Assembly (NCBI GenBank): GCA_917880885.1 | Contig: OU862913.1 | Location: 5,456,001 to 5,520,000 of the forward strand | Direction of reading: 5' to 3' | From: Limnephilus marmoratus | Lineage: Eukaryota > Arthropoda > Insecta > Trichoptera > Limnephilidae | DNA length: 64,000 nucleotides | In this document: positions 1 to 10,220 of the stretch, in pieces | How the letters are laid out: every line of letters starts with the position of its first letter | How positions within the stretch are numbered: the first letter of the stretch is position 1 | Notes under the pieces: generated by a model | Databases searched by the model: none | What the model saw: the letters and a program-made list of their open reading frames with translations, nothing else | Told to the model about the DNA's origin: nothing | Made by a program: the position numbers and the translations under genes

Positions 1-600
1 AAATTATTGAAAATGTTACTGAAATGAAATATTTAGGAGTTATATTAGACTCCAAACTAACATTCAACAAGCATGCTGAATATACACAAAAGAAAATTGG
101 GAAAAAAATATCTTTTTTGGGAAGAATTCGACCAAAACTATCTAGTAAAACTGCAATCACTATCTACAATTCGATTATTGCTCCACATTTTAACTATAGC
201 TCAACTATCCTTTTCCTATGTAACGAACGAGAAAAAAATAAGTTTCAAATTCTCCAAAACAGGGCAATGAGAATAATATTACGGCGGAATAGATTTTCAA
301 AAGTAAGCAAAATGTTAAAGGAACTGAATTGGCTAACCGTGAAACAGATGCTGACCTTGAATATGATGATATTTATACATAAAATAATTAACAACATTTT
401 ACCAACATACTTTTCAAATAAAATTGTATTCAACAAGGACATTCACAGACATAACACAAGAACATGCAAAGAAATCAGGCTTCAAAAAAGGATAAGGCGA
501 ATACGCAGAACAGTTTGCTGTACAAGGGGATGAAGTTGTATAACAAGCTACCAGAGACTGAAGTCCACACCAATTGGAAAGTTCAAGACGTGTTGTAGGA
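1..600 (+). pseudogene. LINE reverse transcriptase, C-terminal fragment
   Basis: The frame open from the window edge to 533 reads as the end of a non-LTR retrotransposon ORF2. It begins with the block KYLGVILDSKLTFNKH, which in these proteins follows the YADD catalytic motif by roughly 80 to 100 residues. The helical thumb region follows, with ...LGRIRPKLSSKTAITIYNSIIAPHFNYSS. After a frameshift near 525 the ending LYNKLPE continues to about 597 in another frame. The catalytic part lies left of the window or was lost by 5' truncation. A dead LINE 3' end is the best reading; the subclade is not resolved. Confidence 0.8.
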
Positions 601-696
601 GCTACATAAAATTACAAAAAATTTAGTTTGCAATATGAAATATTATATTTTATTAGAAATTTGTAAACTTAAATGTACAAATTACTAAAATAAAAT

Positions 697-975
697 TAAT
701 ACATAAATAAAATAAAGTATCGCCCTGGTGTAAGACCACAATCAAGAATTGAAACGTTGCTTGAAATGACTTTAGCCGTGTTTGGTAACCAGATCTGATT
801 AACCAGGTACCTCCCCATTTTCCTCTTCCCCATCTCCTTCCCCTCTCCACTAACTTCAGCCTCACAACATACCCCAATTGGGGATGCCATAGTCTCACTG
901 TCTCCAGACGGGAGTAGCTGAGACTTTTGTGAGGTATTCACAGCGGCCGCAAGCGGAGGATCCGAACAAATCACC
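697..975 (+). repeat. Rep-B dispersed repeat, copy 1
   Basis: This stretch recurs at 37851-38070 in the same orientation and, broken by an insertion, at 58530-58970 in reverse. Shared landmarks are GGTGTAAGACCACA, TTGCTTGAAATGACTTTAG, AACCAGATCTGA, a CCTTCCCCTCTCC-like pyrimidine tract, CAATTGGGGATGCCATA and CTCCAGA. Minus-strand ORFs over it are shadows. No protein similarity is recognised. It is either a non-autonomous element or the 3' untranslated end of a LINE. Confidence 0.7.
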
Positions 976-1740
976 TGGAATCCTGGAGTCGTATGTATTT
1001 AATTTTTTAAATTTAAACTTTGAATGAAGTGAATCTAATGAACATTCAATGCGCTATGATTCTAGCCAACTTGAAAACGTGGTTTTAAGATAAATTGGTT
1101 TTAAGTTTTCGCTTCTAAAAAGCATTGTTAATTAATTAATTCAATTCAATTATTAAGGCTCCAAGAAAACCTTTAGATACAATTTACGTTAATTACTAAT
1201 AATACTTTAACAATGTAAAAGGATTCTATGTGGATATTTCAAGTAAATAAATATTGTGGACCTCATCTCATTGCAAGTTTAAATCCCAGCGAGAAAGGAT
1301 GTGCTAAGAGCATTATAAGGTAAACCATTTAAAAAAACTAATAATTAAAATTGAAATTCATATAACGGAGATCGATGTTCTGAGGCCGGCCTTTGCTTGG
1401 TTTCTCTGTATTCTGGTCATATACTCGCATTGCTCGCTCTAAACCTTATTTTTGACATGTCTGTATTTTTTGTGCAGATCAGCCCTCCTTTGTGCTTTCA
1501 AGGCTGCGCCGTGCTTGCCACTCCATGCGTGCGCAATAGTTCAGCGTAATTCTTGTTTTTCTAACAAATTTTCAAGTTTAGCAGAATGTTCAAGGTCAAA
1601 TTTGATGCAATAACTTTGGAAATGTATTCTCCACGTGTATGGGAAGATTTTTTTAGATCTGCTGGACTAGACTGTCCGCTTAAAAAAATGATGATGCAAT
1701 TTCAAACAACCTAGAATATTGTGATTTGTCATGATTCATT
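976..1740. other. Intergenic or intronic DNA, nothing recognised
   Basis: AT-rich sequence with no convincing ORF or repeat relative in the window. A locally GC-richer patch at 1380-1560 has a splice-acceptor-like TTTTTGTGCAG at about 1475, but no sustained coding frame follows it. Confidence 0.4.
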
Positions 1741-1744
1741 TTTG

Positions 1745-1840
1745 GTTATTATGCCCTGTAGCACTTCCTCCTTCTTTAGCCAATGTTTTGGACTGCATTA
1801 GTGTGACCACTGTCAGGGCAGATAGCATTGATTGAGATGA
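1745..1840 (-). repeat. Relic of the 60.5-kb foldback family
   Basis: The plus strand shows CTCCTTCTTTAGCCAATGTT, TTGGACTGCATTAGTGTGAC and CAGGGCAGATA. These align with the left arm and core of the foldback element at 60427-60625 (CTCCTTCTTTAGCCAACGTT, TCGGACAGCGTTGCA, GGGCAGATC). On the minus strand the hammerhead-like box is decayed (CTGACAG instead of CTGATGA). It is a diverged single-arm copy. Confidence 0.55.
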
Positions 1841-1984
1841 AGGATACCGTGTTGCTAGCGTTAATTTTCTTAGGGCCGGTATGGTAATTATTGAAATGAA
1901 TGTGATTTTCTGCATGTAGTTTAGGTGTAATTGTCAAGTACCTACTGAGAATTATTAAGCTCAACCCCACCATCCCTATATAAT

Positions 1985-2800
1985 TGGGTTTTGGGGTATT
2001 TCAATCGTCTCTGCAAAGCGTGTTCAATGCGTTTTGGTTCTTCCCAGGAACAATAATGGCAGTTTCCAGACCAATTTCACCCCAGAATAAATCAATTTCA
2101 CTGAACCCATAAAAATAGAAATGCTTTTTGTAATTTTTTAACTTCATATAAACTGTTAGTTGGTAGTGTCGCTTACAGCGTTCTTGCTTTTCTATAACAA
2201 TAATTTTATCATTATTTTTAATTGGAGTAAAATCCTTTAGACAGTAATTTAACTGTGCATTGTTGTTTTTTATTATTTTATATTTTATAATGTTCTCATC
2301 CTGAAAAGCAACTGGTTTTATTATAATTATCATCGCATTTACTGATTCCAATTTAACTTCCATTACCAAATTTCAATTACATTTAGAACCAAATAAAATG
2401 TGGTTGTTTCAATTATCTTAATTTTTACTTATAAAACCAGACTAGTATTATGAACTTTAGAATGACTGATGAATAAATTATATATAATACATAGTGTCAC
2501 GACCTACGAGTAGTAGCGTGCGCCGTCTGTTGGGCCGGCTAGCAGCCAATTTCAATGCAATACGTGTGTGTGAGTGTGTGTGCACGTGTGGATGCATGAG
2601 TGCCACCATTAGTTTATAAAATGCATTGTCATTGAGGAGTCTATCTGCCGAGATTCAGCTCGATTGGATATCAGGAAGTGGGTTAATTTCCACTTCCAAG
2701 ATTACATTTCATGCATTCATTTATTCATTGAATCAAGAAATAAATCATATTTCGAATGAATTTATTTAAAAATAGTGACGATTTCCATTTACATCTGGCA
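1985..2800. other. Unassigned stretch with a TG microsatellite
   Basis: A minus-strand ORF (2001-2369, 122 codons) is lysine- and isoleucine-rich. I cannot assign it to a family, and it may be chance in AT-rich DNA. A short (TG)n tract lies near 2565-2590 (TGTGTGTGAGTGTGTGTG). Nothing else is recognised. Confidence 0.3.
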
Positions 2801-2841
2801 ATTTGTCACTGAACCTATGCACATACCTATCCACTATTATA

Positions 2842-4029
2842 TAGTTTGGCAAGAAAGTGTAGAAATTAATTCAATTGGAACTAAACGTGTTCATTACTAT
2901 GGCAACACCGAATTATATGAAGTTTCCTATGGCTGTCATATTATCTCGTGTTACGGTTGATTTATTGTCTTAAATCTGAGTAGAATATCGCTGATTTGAT
3001 AATATTTTTATTCATTGTTTGCCTGAATTTAATTAAAATGAATAAATTATTACATAGTGACACAAGAGGGGTTATATTCTGCGTTTTTCAACGCTGCCTA
3101 GCCGAGTGTCACGCGAAGAAGCATCTTTTTAATTTAGAAGATGTTTGCAAACGAACTGCAGAAATGACTGGTACGTAGTATAGTTTGTTTAATAAATATC
3201 ATTAGTATTACAAGATTTATGCCAATTTTCGAGCGATAATAACCATTACAATCTGATTTGAGGTTATGGTAAAAAAATCTGATTTTGACACTTCATTTTG
3301 ACAGTTAATATGCGGCCACAGGAAAAAGAGAATAACTCAATAAAAAATAATAATATTAAACTCGTAGAAAAGTTACTTTTTTCTCGTTTTCTCTTTCTTT
3401 CTTTCCAAGTGAATATTATCTAGTGTGTGTTTTTAAAACTCCCTTCTATAATAATAATTTTAATGATTTTTCACACACAGGTAAATCTGAATCAACGGTA
3501 AGACGAATTGTCAAGGAAGGGGAAAAGGCAGATGGAAAATTTGAAACACCGGGAAAACGGAAAATGGGCATTATGTAATAGCATAAGTGCTGATGATTGG
3601 AAAAATTGTTGCAAACACGTGATGAAAATTGATGCAGAATATTATGCATGAGGCAGTAATAATGATGATATCGATGAACTGCGTTTAGATGAAGATAAAG
3701 ATACGGAAGAAGAAGAATCACACGAGGACAAAGACAATAATTACATGTCGGGTGTTGAATTAATAGACTTAAATTTTTAAGTACCTACGTTTTTATATCG
3801 AAATAAACACCCACTTAAAACTTGTTTTGTTTTATTTTGCTTCTATTAAATTACAGTTTTTTGTGCAAATTTTTTGAAAATACAAATACGCTATGAAATA
3901 TGCATTTTGCCAGAAGTGTTTTTTTAAAACATACGTTCTTTGTCTTATGAGCCATCTTGGTGTTGCCATTTAAAACTAGAAAACGATCGCAGCGCCATCA
4001 TTTATTTTCTACACTTTCTTGCCAAACTG
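2842..4029 (+). mobile_element. Mariner-like DNA transposon with TA target duplication
   Basis: The two ends are inverted copies: the left starts TAGTTTGGCAAGAAAGTGTA, and the right, read in reverse, starts CAGTTTGGCAAGAAAGTGTA. The similarity runs on to ATGGCAACACC about 50 bp inward on both sides. TA dinucleotides flank the element at 2840-2841 and 4030-4031, the target duplication of the Tc1/mariner superfamily. At 1188 bp with a partial transposase it is an internally deleted copy. It sits in the region upstream of the first visible exon of the GPR180/TMEM145-like gene. Confidence 0.8.
3035..3780 (+). pseudogene. Mariner-like transposase remnant
   Basis: Two coding pieces lie inside the 2842-4029 element. 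At 3038-3178 the frame reads MNKLLHSDTRGVIFCVFQRC and then CKRTAEMTG, resembling the N-terminal helix-turn-helix of a mariner-like transposase found in many hemipteran genomes. It ends at a possible splice donor (ACTG/GTACGT), and the reading resumes after an acceptor near 3480 (CACACAG) as KSESTVRRIVKEGEKADGK. The acidic tail at 3590-3780 (DIDELRLDEDKDTEEEESHE) looks like the protein's C-terminus. The central DDE catalytic domain is missing. The split suggests an intron-bearing transposase gene, now internally deleted. Confidence 0.55.
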
Positions 4030-4039
4030 TATATCGAGG

Positions 4040-4686
4040 GATAATTACCATAGATTTTGTTTTGAAGAGTTTTTTTTTTTCAAATGTACATTTGTTACTT
4101 CATTTTTATTTATCTAATACATTATCCGAAAAATTTTAAAAATACATTTGTTACAACTCATTTTTGATAATAATTTTAATATATAGTTCTCAGTGTCTGC
4201 ACGGGGATTTCAGGATTGGAAAATGCTACCTTAATTAATCCTCGTTCTGAAAAAAATCCGGAATTCAAAGCCCTAGTAATTACTGCAACTAGGTAACTCC
4301 GAAATCAGTTTTTTTGCATTCCAAATCATAACATGCCTTTGTAAGCCACAACAAATAATATAATGGGTTTGTGCCACAGCATACACGTATACAGCATACT
4401 CGTACATGTTTGCCACAGACATATTATAGGAGTACCTATTTTAAGGTTAAAGTTGCAGTACTCGTAGTTGTTGCAATTACCCTGCGACATCACTAAGTAT
4501 AATATACAATCATATCTTGGGCAGATGTTCTCCGAGAGTATTTGGTATGTTTGCCTTTGCATCTGCTTTAATATCAATATACTAAAGTAGTGGGAATACT
4601 AAATTGCGAAATATTTGTATTTATTGTTTTATTATCAAAAAATTTAATAGTGTTATTAGTTTTATTTGTTATTTACTTTCAAAATA
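4040..4686. other. AT-rich stretch, nothing recognised
   Basis: No supported ORF, repeat relative or RNA. The minus ORF at 4326-4577 has no recognisable features. Confidence 0.4.
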
Positions 4687-5425
4687 CGTGTAAACACGGG
4701 CGTAGCCAGGTTTTAGTTTCGGGGGGGGGGGGTTCGAGAAAATAAAACTAGTGAAAGTGCATGCAATAACATTTATATAATCAAAACTCGTGTCGGGGGG
4801 GGGGGTATAATAATAATAAGCTTATTCCATAGGTCAATGGCAGATTTGTTAAATTTTCAAAAAAGATTTTGTATTATACTACACCCATTTCAAATAATAT
4901 AATCATGCAGTAAAATAAATCAATACATCATCTAGCAAACGCATGTTTTAGAATTTTAATTTTAGTTTCAATAAAATCATTAAAAAATATGTACGTACAT
5001 GTGTTTCTTGACGAAAATAGGTCCATTTGTGTATTTATTTGCGCACTTACAAACTAATAACATTTTTTTTAACATTCTTATTAAATTTAGACATTATTCA
5101 AAAATGATAAATACTTATTATCAAAAAATAATTACAAAAAGTACATGATTTTAAAAGCTTTATCATCACGCTTTTCAGCATTTTTGGATGAAGGTATAAA
5201 TTAAAGCTAATTTGGATTGAAATAAATTCGATATTGAGTTATCGTATAATTTTAAAAAGCTGGTACGGAAAATAATTAATCTTTCTCATTGTAACCGCCC
5301 TGCATGATCGTAAGAACAACTTTCGATGAAATGTGGATTTTCGTCCGCTGGCTGGTAAAACGCTCTTCAGAGGACATAACCAGCAAATCCAAATTCCGAT
5401 TCCGACTCTAGCGCTCACATATCAG

Positions 5426-5437
5426 CGCTCGCGAGCG
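5426..5437. repeat. 12-bp perfect palindrome
   Basis: CGCTCGCGAGCG is self-complementary and CpG-rich in an otherwise AT-rich interior of the 4695-6749 element. Function unknown. Confidence 0.5.
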
Positions 5438-5559
5438 GACGTTTTTGGAACTACATTTCGTTCCGCTGCAAGCCGGGTTTCGTGTACTTGCTAGCTTACG
5501 CTTTAAAAAAAAACGAGTGTGCTTTAGACCACACGACTGAAGTGAAACTTCACTAACTT

Positions 5560-5838
5560 ATGCCGGGTACCCGTTGTATATAATATAATATAGTGCAGGC
5601 GCTTGCATTATAATGTAGTTTCCCGGGACTTGGGATGGAACCATTACAGTTTAATTGACCACGAGGTTAAAGTCGCCTTGCAACGCATACCGGGTACACG
5701 CTGAATATAATTTTATATCGTGCAGGCGCTTGCATTACAATGTAGTTTCCCGGGACTTGGGATGGAACCATTACAGTTTAGTTGACCGCGAGGTTCCAGT
5801 GGACTTGCAACGCATGCTGGGTACCCACTGTATATAAT
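5560..5838. repeat. 127-bp tandem repeat, 2.2 copies
   Basis: Units start at 5560, 5687 and 5814, exactly 127 bp apart. Each opens ATGCCGGGTACCC or a variant and contains TGCAGGCGCTTGCATTA, TTTCCCGGGACTTGGGATGG and CTTGCAACGC. The third unit breaks off where a TTTATTTATTTA LINE tail begins. The array could be repeated 5' or terminal sequence of a retroelement. Confidence 0.85.
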
Positions 5839-6070
5839 TTATTTATTTATTTACGGACAAATAGTCCATTAACAATATAACAATAACACGAATAACAAGC
5901 GTGCGTGAAGACCCGACCGTTCGCCTCGCCATCGATCACCGTTCGCATCAATTACCATTCGCATCACACTTTTCCTAACAATCTCCACATTTTGTAACAA
6001 TCACCATTTTTTGTGACGCATTCACCAGCTTACCCCCCAAGTCGAGCGAGCGTAAAGAAGTTTTACTTCT
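5838..6070 (-). repeat. LINE 3' tail, minus orientation
   Basis: The junction TTTATTTATTTATTTA followed by CGGACAAATAGTCCATTAA is the reverse complement of the LINE end at 7540-7585 (TTAATGGACTATTGTCCGCA, then an AAATAAATAAAT tail). This is therefore a 5'-truncated LINE end on the minus strand. Its inner limit is uncertain. Confidence 0.6.
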
Positions 6071-6784
6071 AAAAAAATTTACAGCAGTTGGGACTCTTGT
6101 ACGGTATTCACATAGCAATAAATAATTTACAATACAAAAATTTTCAGAATTGTAAAAATTTTAGCACAATAATATTCAATGAACATGAAAATTTGCGTTC
6201 GGGCAACCCTGTAGATTTTTACAAACGTGAAACAATGAAATCGTATTAATTTTTAAAGTTTCTTTTCAATTTGTCATTTCAAAATGTGATTATCCAGAGC
6301 GTCGCGGAAACGACTTGTCCAGGCCACGGTTGCGGGCTGAATGGGCTCTGAATCTTGTTTCTTGCTATCATAAAAAATTTGAAATGCGAAGCTGTAAATT
6401 AATTAATATTAAATACTTACTAAAATTATACAAGTGAAATAATAATTTCAAAGTACCTACGTATACACTTACCACTGATTAGAAACAGAATTCCAAATAA
6501 AAATCATTTTGCAAAATAAAAATCAACCGCAATCACCGAAAAAACGGAACTTGAGGTTAAATTTTTTTTTCTTTCTGAGGTTCCCATTTATCTTTTTAGA
6601 TACCTACATAATATAATTTTGAGATGTCAGTGTTAAAAATAACATTCTCCTTATTTTAATATTATTGATGTTGATATTTTATACCTATCTTAACTTTTCG
6701 GCGGGGGTTTGAACCCCCAACCCCCCCCCCCCCCTTGGCTACGCCGGTGCGTGTAAATAACAAGTTTTGCACTTCCCAACTGTT

Positions 6785-7165
6785 TTTTTTTTACATTGGT
6801 TCTACGCAGGAGGCCCTGAGAAAAATAATTTCCCTCAGGGCCTATATCATCTTTGGGGATGCTGTGTGGAGGGCCCTTTTTAAGGAAAGGAAGGAGAGAA
6901 AAATGTGAGAAGTAAAAGGTATGAGGAAGAATCTGGGGATCGGTGTGTTTCAACTTAGTCTCTCAAAATCCGGCCCACACGTAGTAGACAGGCATACACA
7001 TCTGTCGCCAAGACCTAGTTAATTCTCATCCATGAACCTGGGTACCCATGCTAAGTCATAAAAAGTAGCGACATACTTGGGCTGAGCTATGGCAGAGGTG
7101 TTGGTTATCCAAAGAATGGTTCCCAGGGTGGAGATACCCATACCCGCCTTCCTAAGTGTATCATA
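6785..7165 (+). repeat. Rep-A dispersed repeat, copy 1
   Basis: Recognised by GGCCCTGAGAAAAATAATTT then CCCTCAGGGCC (6812-6842), CATCTTTGGGGATGCTGTGT, CCAAGACCTAG, CATGAACCTGGGTACCC and TGGTTATCCAAAGAATGG. The same order recurs at 9328-9665, 25125-25378, 30366-30515 (partial) and, in reverse, 36555-36995. No long ORF is shared, so it is a non-autonomous or untranslated repeat. Confidence 0.8.
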
Positions 7166-7321
7166 TTTCGACACCAAATAAAAAAGGTTGTGTATTATTA
7201 TTTGCAAGCATGGGGTGTGTTAGTCCCCCAGGCTTTCTGAGATCACTGTTCAGAAATATATTGTAGACTCCGAAATAATGAATTGCTGTTCCTCAATCAA
7301 CATTCTTATTATTATGGATAT

Positions 7322-7590
7322 CATTCTCCCTTATCCAGAATGTCGAGACTTGTCAACGCAAGTCAAAGACTTACATGACTTTCGGCAGTCGATACGCAAT
7401 ATTTAAATGCTTCTTCATGCTTTCACTTGTAGTGTGTTTATGTATTTTTTACATTTTATATTGTCATTGCTATTCATTTATATGTGCTCTCCCTTTACTG
7501 TCAATTCTGTTTTTTTTTTAATCTTCTTATTATTATGTTTTTAATGGACTATTGTCCGCAAATTAAAAATAAATAAATAAATATTATTTG
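7322..7590 (+). pseudogene. LINE 3' end with AAAT tail
   Basis: A short coding scrap reads LSTQVKDLHDFRQSIRNI and then stop, typical of the last residues of Jockey/CR1-like ORF2 proteins. An untranslated region follows, ending TTAATGGACTATTGTCCGCA and an AAATAAATAAATAA tail at 7561-7585. It is a 5'-truncated insertion. Confidence 0.55.
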
Positions 7591-8441
7591 ATTGATGAAT
7601 TTAACTTTGTGATAAAAAAATGTCACAAACCATGGCGATCCGACACACATAACTCAATGAAAAATCAGTTCCACTGACCTTGATTATCCATTTCTGCCAT
7701 ATCGTAAGCTTCCGAAAGGTATTCCATCCACACTTGGATCGATTTCCGTAATGTTCGTAACTTAAAACTCGCACAGTCCGCTGTCAAACTTTACACAACA
7801 GGAGGTAAATTCAGAATGATTCGCAGAAATTTCAAACCCCAGAATCATGAGTCATTTTTTCACAGGTTTTTGTGTTATAATAAACATTACTGCATTATGG
7901 CCATTATACACGACATCTTTTTTCAGCCCGATTCTAATTAGACACAAAAGTCAACACTTTTCGCTCTACGCGATCGCTATTTTCATCTCTATTTTTATAT
8001 CTACGATTTCAGTTGGCATCATCATTCAGTTGTTTGCAGTGATGACAAAACTACAAGCGGGCGACATCTACGTTTCATTGCAGTCAATGACATGTTGCAT
8101 TTCATGGTTCAGCAGTTACTCGAACCACATTGAAGTGTTACCAATTATTCAAAGAGGGTGCGCCAAACACCACTGTGACACAAATTAATCAATAATTATT
8201 ACTTTCTAATAAGCAAAAAAAATTACAATGCCTAACTAGGTTGTTTAAAATATTTTCATTTTTACCCATAAAACCATAGTAGCAATATGATCATTGGAAT
8301 GAATGGTGTATCGAACGGTATGCTGTGTTTTAAAATTAAATGTGTGAGACAATACTAATACGAGTATATAGATAAGACAACAACACCGAGAAACGTTGAA
8401 GAAATGAGAATCCGTTCAAATGATAGCAATTTTTTTTTCAG
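7591..8441. other. Intron sequence with one unassigned ORF
   Basis: The plus ORF 7847-8188 (113 codons) encodes a hydrophobic stretch (ISIFISTISVGIIIQLFAV) that could be membrane-spanning. I recognise no family, and no splice or polyadenylation context supports it. The rest is featureless intron leading to the acceptor at 8440-8441. Confidence 0.3.
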
Positions 8442-8744
8442 ATTCTGGTACATATCTATGGTGGCATGTTATCGTAACGTGACGACTTGCGAGTGGCACC
8501 ACTACAACGAGACGAAGCTGGCGGAGCTCACCCGCGGGGCCGGTGCCAACAGCAGCCTCGCACCCCCCCGGGGCCCCCACGAGCTCACCTTCGACTTCTG
8601 GGTGGTCAACGGCAATCCCAACCTCTCCCTCTACAATACCCCGCTGTTTCAGTTCTCCTTTGACCGCCAGAATACGGTGGAACTGTATCTCCTCTTCTGG
8701 GTCTGTTACATTATCCTCGTGCCATTGCAGATCTATGTCGTCAG
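8442..8744 (+). CDS. GPR180/TMEM145-like 7-TM protein, exon with ectodomain end and TM1
   Basis: This is an internal exon of a membrane protein of the GPR180/TMEM145 (GpcrRhopsn4) family. An acceptor TTTTTTTTCAG precedes 8442 and a donor CAG/GTAGAA follows 8744. The 100 whole codons begin FWYISMVACYRNVTTCEWHH, the conserved end of the lumenal beta-sandwich ectodomain, with Asn-glycosylation sequons (NVT, NET, NSS, NLS). They continue HELTFDFWVVNGNP and end in TM1, VELYLLFWVCYIILVPLQIY. The exon is GC-rich against AT-rich introns. It starts in phase 2, so upstream exons outside the window must supply two bases, and it leaves two bases (AG) that pair with the next exon. Family members are Golgi/plasma-membrane proteins; GPR180 has been linked to TGF-beta signalling in vertebrates. 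Confidence 0.88.
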
Positions 8745-9200
8745 GTAGAACTTAGCATTTGTATACGCCTCCAATTTATGTTACGCAACTCACCAAGATA
8801 AGTTTTCTCTATACGGTTGGTTCAACTGATTCCGGCAAGTGAACGAAATAAGGAACTATTAATTTTAGGTTTTAATATTCAAAGATCCACCAAAACAAAA
8901 AACCACCGTATGTATGGTAAATCGTGTGACGTCATCACTATCCAAAAGTTTTTTTTATTTTCAACAGGTGTTGTCATTTTTTATGACAGTTATACGGAAG
9001 AAGCTATGAAACTATTCAATAAGTAATAACATTATTTATGTGGAATTATTTATTGGTTATATTATATTTATTATTATATTCTTAATATTAGATTATATTT
9101 TTCAATATTATTACGGGAAAGTAGTATAAAGTTGTTTGAAATTATTATTTTTTTAGCTTCACGACGATCGTAATCAATATTACGGAAACCGAAGAATAGC
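8745..9200. other. Intron, nothing recognised
   Basis: AT-rich; the plus ORF at 8817-9026 has no recognisable features. Confidence 0.4.
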
Positions 9201-9203
9201 ATC

Positions 9204-9300
9204 TCCCACAAGCACACTTCGGTGAACTGGCGCGGGACTCGGTCGCTCCGAAGTGTGCGTGTGGGAAATACGGCGGCGGACTAGCTGTTCGACGTCCGCC
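9204..9300. repeat. Two GC-rich hairpins in tandem
   Basis: Hairpin 1 (9204-9266) has 19-bp arms, TCCCACAAGCACACTTCGG pairing with CCGAAGTGTGCGTGTGGGA with one mismatch and a 25-nt loop. Hairpin 2 (9275-9300) has arms GGCGGAC and GTCCGCC. They are GC-rich and directly upstream of Rep-A copy 2. They may be the remains of a small foldback element. Confidence 0.65.
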
Positions 9301-9327
9301 ATTTTGAAGTTCGGAGTTCAGGGAATT

Positions 9328-9665
9328 TTTTTTACATGAGCTTCACACAGGAGGCCCTGAGGAAAATAATTTCCCTCAGGGCCTATGTCATCTTTGGGGA
9401 TGTTGTGTGGAGTGTTTTTTAAAGAAAGCAAGGAGAGCAGAGTTCTGGGAAGGAAAAGGGTTTGGGGGGGTAGGAATCTGGGGTTTAGTATGTCCTGGTC
9501 ATCCGCCTCCAAGACCTAGACAAACCTCATCCCATGAACCCGGGCACCCCTGCTAAATCACCAAACGTAGCGAACCACTTGGGGTGACCTATGGCAGAGG
9601 TGATGGTTATCCAAAAAAGGTTCCCGGGGCGGCGGTTTCCATTCCCGCCTCCCAAATGTGGAAGT
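9328..9665 (+). repeat. Rep-A dispersed repeat, copy 2
   Basis: The clearest copy. It opens after a T tract (TTTTTTTTTACATGAGCTTC), holds the palindrome GGCCCTGAGG...CCTCAGGGCC at 9353-9383, then CATCTTTGGGGATGTTGTGT, CCTCCAAGACCTAGACAAAC, CCATGAACCCGGGCACCCC, GCAGAGGTGATGGTTATCC and CCCGGGGCGGCGG. Confidence 0.85.
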
Positions 9666-9669
9666 AGCA

Positions 9670-10220
9670 TTACGATTTTTTTATACAGTTTAAAGTTTTT
9701 GAATATTTTAAATAATAGAGATAAACTAATAGAGATATATTTTTTATACTGAATTATTTAGACCTAAATAATGTTTCAATAAAAAAACAACTAAATCTCT
9801 ATAAACCAGCCTTGGTCTACCCGTGCATGCACCCGGGCCGCATTGATGACTTGTTTTTTAAAATTTACCTAAAATTTTCCCAAGGGCAGCACTCAGACAT
9901 TAAAAAAAAATAATAACATTTTTTTATTACAACGAATTTCCTACTGCATCTATTCTATGTAAATGTCTTAATTATGTGACATGTACTTTATAAATAGATA
10001 TATAATTATTTATTTTTTGTAAGTATTATAAATAATTTGAATGCAGAGGAAATTTGAAAGAACAGTCCGGTTAATTGTGGAAAAAAAACAATACATAAGC
10101 CAGATATTAAAAGTAAATACACACTGAACCAACAAAAACCGTATTTTTATAGTAATTAACAATTTAAACAATCCAAAATAATAATTAAGACACATAAATC
10201 GTACAATATTAAAAGTTTTA
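9670..10220. other. AT-rich intron, nothing recognised
   Basis: Low-complexity A/T runs. The minus ORF at 10010-10264 looks like chance. A short CCCGTGCATGCACCCGGGCC patch at about 9820 may be a Helitron-type terminal hairpin remnant. Confidence 0.35.

Larger units (their letters stand above)
4695..6749. mobile_element. hAT-type element, CAC(G/C)GGCGTAGCCA termini, 8-bp TSD
   Basis: The left end reads CACGGGCGTAGCCAGG and the right end, reversed, CACCGGCGTAGCCAAGG. Both run into a long G tract and TTCGAG/TTCAAAC. The exact octamer CGTGTAAA flanks both sides (4687-4694 and 6750-6757), the target duplication length of hAT (and P) elements. No transposase is recognisable in its 2055 bp. The interior holds a 127-bp tandem repeat and a LINE tail, which look like later insertions. 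I infer a non-autonomous element enlarged by nested insertions. Confidence 0.8.

Noticed and set aside
3588..3594. CTGATGA as another hammerhead box
   Set aside because: No stem II or GAAA partner follows; it is coding remnant of the mariner transposase.
7847..8188. Hydrophobic ORF as an upstream exon of the receptor gene
   Set aside because: No match to the family ectodomain, and no donor in the phase needed to join 8442.
8543..8755. Overlapping plus ORF rich in Pro/Ser/Thr
   Set aside because: Alternative frame of the GC-rich exon; the true frame matches the receptor family and splice phases.
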